DNA from: Tamarix chinensis
Taxonomy: Eukaryota; Streptophyta; Magnoliopsida; Caryophyllales; Tamaricaceae
DNA length: 64,000 nucleotides
Direction of reading: 5' to 3'
Assembly: GCA_030549775.1 (NCBI GenBank)
Contig: CM060181.1
Span: 51,404,218 to 51,468,217 of the forward strand
In this document: in pieces, positions 58,721 to 64,000 of the stretch
Position numbering within the stretch: the first letter of the stretch is position 1
How the letters are laid out: each line of letters starts with the position of its first letter
Notes under the pieces: generated by a model
Database searches by the model: none
What the model saw: the letters and a program-made list of their open reading frames with translations, nothing else
Told to the model about the DNA's origin: nothing
Translations under genes and position numbers: made by a program

Positions 58721-59570
58721 CAAAACAACATTTTGAACCACATTTTCACACTTAACAAAGATCACATGCTTTATAAAAATAACCATATCATGCTCTTATT
58801 GATGCGGGTGCATCTATATTCTCAAGAAGATAAAGATTTGGCATACTTGGTTACGGAGCCAATCACATTATTTTTCTTTGATAATAATATTAATAATGTA
58901 AATAAACTTAATGGGTTTAATTTGAGAAATTATTGTAGGTATATAACAGATTTGCAAGGGGAAGAATAATTCACTTCAAGATGTCAACATACTCAAATTT
59001 TTGTGCATTATAAGTTATTAAAAGTCATGGATTGAAAAATATTCAAACCAAATTAAAATTGAAAAGACTATGAACAATTGAGGAACAAGCAAAAATCTTT
59101 ATTTGTGCTCTTATGTAATTAAAGGATAATTAAACTAATCAATCAATCAATTACACAAATCTATAATACTCTTTTAATGAAGAATTTGATGGAGAAGAAG
59201 AAGAAGTTGGGTCACATAACATCGATGGTTAGGGTTTCATCATGTCTCCTTTTATAGAAGAAAAAATCATAAGGGATAAAACAGTGTGTTTCAAAAATAA
59301 AGAAAAAATATGGTCCATGTTTAGGAAACATAGGGCACTCGTGTTTATTTCCTTACTCTTAAATTTTTCCAAAAAAAACACATCAACGTATTTAATAAGA
59401 AACATGGTCCGTGTTTATTAATAGGGGACCCCCGTGTTTCCCACATACTTCACATTCTACACTTAAACTTCTCTGAAACCTGCACGAACCAACACAATAT
59501 TATGTTGTGCTTCAAATACCCATTCAAAACTCACATTCACAAATCAAGGAGACCTAGTTATCATTATTAC
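58721..59570. other. LTR/UTR-like segment with CACGG/CCGTG dyads
   Basis: No gene is present. Between 59300 and 59450 there are tggtccatgtttaggaaaca, aacatggtccgtgttt and gggacccccgtgtttccca, matching the dyad words at 1040-1190. This suggests the same retrotransposon family at both sites. The frame at 58733-58969 has no recognised motif. Confidence 0.4.
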
Positions 59571-60255
59571 GTAAATTAGGGCCCTTGTTAGATATTTCCA
59601 TGTATAATTAGCTACACTTGTTTATAATAATTCTCATTTGATTTATGTATTATATAGGTTAGTGCTAGATTGTTCCAACTAGATAGTGTGCTAGCTAACC
59701 ATATTTATAGTAGTATAAGGCTTCGAATAAATTAGTGTGCTAATTAGTAATGGTTGTGACAAAAATATCACTTCCTATATAAGGCATGGCCAATGAGCAT
59801 TGTAGTACATGTTGAGAATTATTAAATCCTAATACCATTGAATTGCCAACCTACATTTAACCTTACCCTTCCTTTTTTTCATCCATGCACCACATGCACA
59901 TGAATAATTCCCTAAAATTCTTATCTTATCTTCAACCCCTCATAATTGAAAAACTTCATCTCCTCAGCTTTTCTCTCGACTTGCAAAAATATTCTATTAA
60001 ATATTCCACCCTAATATCTCTAATTTTTTTCCATTCAACCATAAACCTCCAATATCTTTAACTATATACTTTCTTTTCCAATTTTGGTTCAAAAAATCCA
60101 ACCCTACCAGCACCCTATTCTAAGATATCTTGATTACCTAGATTCAAGCAATAAGAGTTAACTTCCTTCAGCATTATTCAAGCATTACCTCTATGCTTAA
60201 AACCTTCTTCCTATCTTGACACACGTCCACTCACAAGGAAGATTATTTTAAACCA
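59571..60255 (+). repeat. Gypsy-C 5' LTR-like region
   Basis: It is placed between the dyad-bearing segment and the primer-binding site. A TATA box (ctatataagg, 59776-59785) is followed by leader-like C-rich text with accctacc words. No second LTR is in the window, so the edges are estimates. Confidence 0.45.
59776..59785 (+). promoter_or_regulatory. TATA box of Gypsy-C LTR
   Basis: CTATATAAGG, about 480 bases before the primer-binding site, in a suitable place for a plant LTR promoter. Confidence 0.5.
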
Positions 60256-60258
60256 ATC

Positions 60259-60277
60259 TTGGTTTCAAATCTATTCC
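60259..60277 (+). promoter_or_regulatory. Gypsy-C primer-binding site, decayed
   Basis: TTGGTTTCAAATCTATTCC sits where the initiator tRNA-Met word TTGGTATCAGAGCC is expected; the first eleven bases match except for two. Confidence 0.45.
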
Positions 60278-61130
60278 ATTATTGTAAACATACTATGATC
60301 ACCTTCCATCAAGAAACCTCTCATCATCTTTTAAGAATTAGTGGTAACACACTTGACCATTTCCTTTTTCTCCTACTACTCCACTCTTATGCCCAAGAAA
60401 CCCTTAAGAACCTTCTAAAATCATTGAAACTTCACCAAGGAAACCATCAAGAACTGACCTCTATCAACGAACATAAAACTACTAAGACTGCTTCTAGTAA
60501 GAATAATAGCTATGGAGGAAGAAGTATCTATAAAGTTCATGCTCGACACACTTCAAAAACTATCCGCAAGTGTTAATGCTACAACTCACAACTTTAGCAA
60601 ATCCCTTCCATTCATAGCCAATTTCAAATGCTAGAGATGAGAGTAGTCAACCAAGAGACACTACAACACATGCACAACACATTGGAGGCTACCAATGATC
60701 ATGTAGAAGGTATGGTGAGGTAGGTTGTACGAGCAAGAGGTGGACAACTAAACAAACGAATGGAGTATGAGGAAACGGAAAATGAGAATGGCTCTAATGA
60801 TTTCAGCCACTACCAATGACGCGGAAAACTTCCAACCAAGGTATAACCATTATGAAGATAAAGATATAAAAGTCCACCTTCCTGATTTTTATGGTGAATT
60901 AGATGTGGAATTATTTTTTGAATGGTTACATGAAATCAAAGCAAAATTTGAGGTTAGAGAGTACGGTGATGAACATAAATGTAAGTTAGCTAGTCTCAAT
61001 TTTAAAAAGTTTGTTAAGGTTTGGAATGAAAATCTTAAGAGGACTCGTGAAAGGAAAGACAAAAATAAAATCAAATCAAGGAAGAAATTTGTCCCTAAAA
61101 ATTATAAACAAGAAATGTATATCAAATTGA

Positions 61131-61135
61131 CTACT
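61131..61135 (+). repeat. Target-site duplication, left copy (CTACT)
   Basis: Five bases before the LTR start TGGTGTGG; identical to 62007-62011. Both copies lie in the gag words for Thr-Thr-Leu. Confidence 0.88.
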
Positions 61136-62006
61136 TGGTGTGGTTTTTATCAAAGTAACAGAAGGTTGGATCGAAATTTGTATTAGAAGCTTTTACCCAC
61201 GATCTAATGCAAAAGAAATGAATTAATTTGATGGATTATAGGTGAAGAAATTGATGACACAAGTAGAAGACACTCGACAGATTTGTATAGCCTTCAAATA
61301 TATCGAGATTGAAGATAGGTTGAGGAAGGTTAAATCCCAGATTTTCCTTGCTCAATGTCGACCCAAAAGGGAGGATTAGACTTTAGCTAACTTTGCTCAA
61401 AGTTTTATCAAAAATTCTTATTCAATTATTCCATACAAGCTGCACACAAAAGAGGTATATATAGGAGAAGGAAAGAGTCGGTGGTTAGCTAACCTAAACC
61501 AGCCGATTATTCCCTCTTAGTCCAGCCCATTAATCATGGTTGAATTAAGCCCATATTAACCTTAATCCAAAGCATAATATCATTGGTTAAATGATACTAA
61601 GGATTAATATTACAAAGTTATACAATTGACTAAGATACATACATCAAATTATAGCAATACCCTAACTTACATAAAATACACTTAGGGTTAGGGTTTACAA
61701 CAAGTTAATACAAATAATGAATATAATCACTTTATCTTCTTGTTGTAATGTATCATCCCATGTATGTCATAGTCTTACATGCTTTGGAATACTTGTACAC
61801 ATCAAAGTGTATGAACATCATCTTCTTGCAAATATGTAACATATTTACAAGAATAACTTGAATGTTTTTCAATGTCAAGCATATAAGAATTATCAAGAAT
61901 ATTTAACATGATAGGCTCCAACATTAAGAAAGCTAAATCATCTTCCTTACCTTGAGGATTACTATAAAAATGACAATCATTATGTTCATTGGATGCTCCT
62001 GCATCA
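61136..62006. mobile_element. Solo LTR, 871 bp, in Gypsy-C gag
   Basis: It starts TGGTGTGGTTTTTATC, ends CTGCATCA, has TG...CA ends and a perfect 5-bp duplication CTACT. It has no internal domain. A tatatatagg/cctatatata box lies at about 61450; reading on the minus strand it is followed by a leader-like stretch, so minus orientation is more likely. Size and style suggest copia, but this is not proven. Removing it restores the continuity of gag, which confirms the borders. Confidence 0.88.
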
Positions 62007-62011
62007 CTACT
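62007..62011 (+). repeat. Target-site duplication, right copy (CTACT)
   Basis: Identical to 61131-61135, directly after the LTR end GCATCA. Confidence 0.88.
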
Positions 62012-62589
62012 CTTAGGTAAGGGCTTCTAAGTGTAAAATAATACACAAGAGAAGTTGAAAGACTATCACTCTTATGTGATATGTAGAGAGAAAGTAACAA
62101 AAATGTCCTAGATACTTAGGTGGCCTTAATAACTTTATTAAAGAAATTTTGAAATATTTACCTATGATTCTCTTAAAGATTTAACTAAATTTGCTTTAAA
62201 ATATGAAAGACAAACTAAGTCTACCAAAGCCTATGTTAAAACAAGAGTTTTGGCTTCTACATCAACCAAAACATATTTGAATACATCAACATCAACATTT
62301 GGGACACATACATATTCCACTATGAAAAAATGATAAATCTTAACCGAGATGAAAAGGGTAAGAATAAGGTGAATGAAATGTTTAATAAGCAATGTGTTAA
62401 ATGGAAAAAATATGGTCATTTTTCTATAGAGTGTCCTAATCAAAGAATTTTAACCTTAAATGAAATAAAGGACATGAAACCATGTATTAATAATGATGAC
62501 CTAGAAATAGAATCTAATGATGATACCTTAATTATATACGAAGATGAAGTTAATCCATGTTTTGTAATTCAAAGGCTATTATAAATACA

Positions 62590-63105
62590 ACCTAATAATC
62601 AATCTACACAAAGGGAAAAATTTGTACAACTAAGTGTAGAATTGGTGATAAACTTTGTAGGGTCATTACGTATAATGCTTCACATACTAATGTTGCTAGT
62701 GAATGATGACCAAATAACTAGGCTTAGTGACCACTAATCATCCTATGCCATATTCATTACATTGGCTTAATGAGGACAAAGGTGCTTAGGTAACTAAGAA
62801 AACCCTTATTTATTTTCGTATTAGTGACTATCATATTGAGGTATTATGTGACGTATTACCTATGGATGCTTGTGGTATAATGTTAAGAAGAATGTGGCAA
62901 TTTGATAGAAATGAAACCCATGATGGTGTGACAAATGATTATATTGTGCTTAAAGACAAAAATAAGTGTAAATTGAAACCATCCCAACGTGATCATATGC
63001 AACTTACCAAGGTTAAAATGAGCTTATTCTTAAATGGAAAAGATATGATTAATTGCATTGAGGAGGAGGGTGTTTGTTATACCTTAGTAGTAAAAAAATA
63101 TTAAA
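62590..63105 (+). pseudogene. Gypsy-C protease, decayed
   Basis: It reads TKCRIGDKLCRVI then YNASHTNVAS, where the catalytic DSGS has become NAS-like text; so the active Asp is lost. The rest fits: LGLVTTNHPMPYSLHWLNED, VTKKTLIYFRISDYHIEVL, CDVLPMDACGIMLRRMWQFD and THDGVTNDYIVLKDKNKCKL. Stops lie at about 62582, 62704 and 62788. Confidence 0.8.
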
Positions 63106-64000
63106 TTGGGGAGAAAATTCTAAAAACTTGAACCTTAATAGATTACTTGATGAATATAACGCTATATTTCTTGATGACTTACCTCCTGAACTACAACCTA
63201 TTAGAGGTATAGAACATGTCATAGATCTAATTCCTTAAATACCTCTACCTAATAGACATGCTTATATATGTAATCTAAAAGAAGCCAAGGAATTACAAAG
63301 ATAAATAAAGTAACTAATAACTAAAGGCTATGTGATAGAAAATATGAGTCATGTACCTATCTTACTAGCTCCTAAGAAAGATGGTACTTGGCATATGTGT
63401 ATAGATTATAAATTCGTAAATAATATAACTATCAAGTATTGATTCTTTATACTTAGACTTTATGACATGCTTGATGAACTTTGTGGTGCATGGGTATTCA
63501 CCAAAATTGACCAAAGAAGTGGTTGCCATCAAATGATAATTAAGGAAGGAGATGAATGGAAAATAAGATTTAAAACTAAATATGGTCTTTATGAATGGAT
63601 TGTTATGCCTTCCAAATTATGTAATGCACCTAGTTTTTTTATGACACTAATGAATTAAATTATTCATCCCTTATTAGGTAAATTCATTATAGTTTATTTG
63701 GATGAAATAATTGTATATAGTAAGAATGAAAATGATCATCTTATGTATCCAAGGAAACAATTTGGTAAACTAAGGGATACTAAAATTTTTGGGAAATTGA
63801 AAAATTATGATTTTATGCTTCCAAATGTAGTATTCCTCATTATATTATTAGTGGCTTGGGTAATGAAAATTATCTTATTAAGATACATGATATTAAAGAG
63901 TGATATATTCCTAAGGATATTCACCAAGTAAAAAGTTTTCATGGGTTATCTAGTTTTTATTAGAGATTTATTAAATATTTATTTATTATAGATGCACCTA
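63105..64000 (+). pseudogene. Gypsy-C reverse transcriptase, partial at window end
   Basis: It shows [99 protein letters not shown] and VYLDEIIVYSKNENDH. The catalytic YLDD is YLDE, so one metal-binding Asp is changed to Glu. Stops occur near 63238, 63303, 63440 and 63656, with a frameshift near 63840. The sequence continues into the connection domain past the window end (KVFMGYLVF, near 63930). Confidence 0.85.

Larger units (their letters stand above)
60790..62460 (+). pseudogene. Gypsy-C gag, split by a solo LTR
   Basis: Before the insertion: IKVHLPDFYGELDVELFFEW, LHEIKAKFEVREYGDEHKCK, FKKFVKVWNENLKRTRE and YKQEMYIKLTT (to 61135). After it, at 62012, the reading resumes with LR.GLLSV, YTREVERLSLLCDM, CPRYLGGLNNFIKEILKYLP and TKFALKYERQTKSTK, matching the Gypsy-B gag without a gap. 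A zinc-knuckle remnant CVKWKKYGHFSIEC follows (62394), with the second Cys changed to Trp. Several codons, including a Gln and a Glu, have become stops, so the gag is dead even with the insertion ignored. Confidence 0.85.
59571..64000 (+). mobile_element. Gypsy-C: Ty3/gypsy chromovirus-like element, running off the window
   Basis: A 5' LTR-like region with a TATA box, a decayed primer-binding site, gag (split by a solo LTR), protease and the first part of reverse transcriptase lie in order on the plus strand, and the element continues past 64000. It is the most AT-biased of the three gypsy copies. All domains carry stops. The left edge is approximate. Confidence 0.8.

Noticed and set aside
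1..64000. tRNA or rRNA genes, or organelle DNA insertions
   Set aside because: I looked for tRNA-like anticodon arms with GGTTCGAATCC-type loops and for rRNA core words and found none. TRIM and LTR primer-binding words only mimic a short tRNA end.

Overview
This window looks like heterochromatic, repeat-dense DNA from a flowering plant, probably a eudicot. It is very AT-rich. Gene-like text is spread thinly and is full of stop codons and frameshifts, and nearly all recognisable coding sequence belongs to plant transposable elements: CACTA (En/Spm) transposons, Ty3/gypsy chromovirus-like and Ty1/copia retrotransposons, and a non-LTR LINE. I cannot name the species. I see no intact, clearly functional host gene, no tRNA or rRNA gene, and nothing prokaryotic. 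Domain names come from protein motifs that I read by eye, not from database searches.

Layout. 1-8.3 kb: an LTR-like segment, a CACTA right end (to 1770), a decayed CACTA TNP2 transposase fused to a coiled-coil tail (1927-3965), then two captured host-gene fragments on the minus strand. These are exons of serine palmitoyltransferase LCB2 and a B-class GATA factor reading frame that lacks its zinc finger. A second CACTA right end with hairpin repeats closes this part at 8340. About 9.6-21.6 kb: a decayed minus-strand CACTA element of about 12 kb, split by a 3,965-bp solo LTR (10489-14453). 22.2-24.2 kb: a LINE fragment with a TRIM-like element inside its endonuclease region. 24.2-26.6 kb: pieces of long LTRs. 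26.6-33.0 kb: a nearly full-length but dead Ty3/gypsy element (Gypsy-A) with both LTRs. 33.0-34.6 kb: the 5' part of a minus-strand Ty1/copia element. 36.8-37.4 kb: a lipoxygenase pseudogene. 38.3-52.4 kb: a nest of long LTRs in both orientations, several bounded by recognisable target-site duplications and none with an internal domain. 52.4-57.1 kb: Gypsy-B, cut off inside integrase. 57.1-58.7 kb: another long LTR piece. 59.6-64.0 kb: Gypsy-C, carrying an 871-bp solo LTR with a perfect 5-bp duplication in gag and running off the window end.

How the parts relate: this is a record of nested insertion and decay rather than a working gene system. The clearest orders of events are solo LTR 10489-14453 into the CACTA second gene, the TRIM into the LINE, LTR 40844-44305 into LTR 39018-45351, LTR 47620-52071 into an older LTR, and LTR 61136-62006 into Gypsy-C gag. 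The most unusual item is the captured pair (LCB2 exons plus a zinc-finger-less GATA frame) with a 40-bp inverted repeat around it. I did not find convincing evidence of a new biological system.
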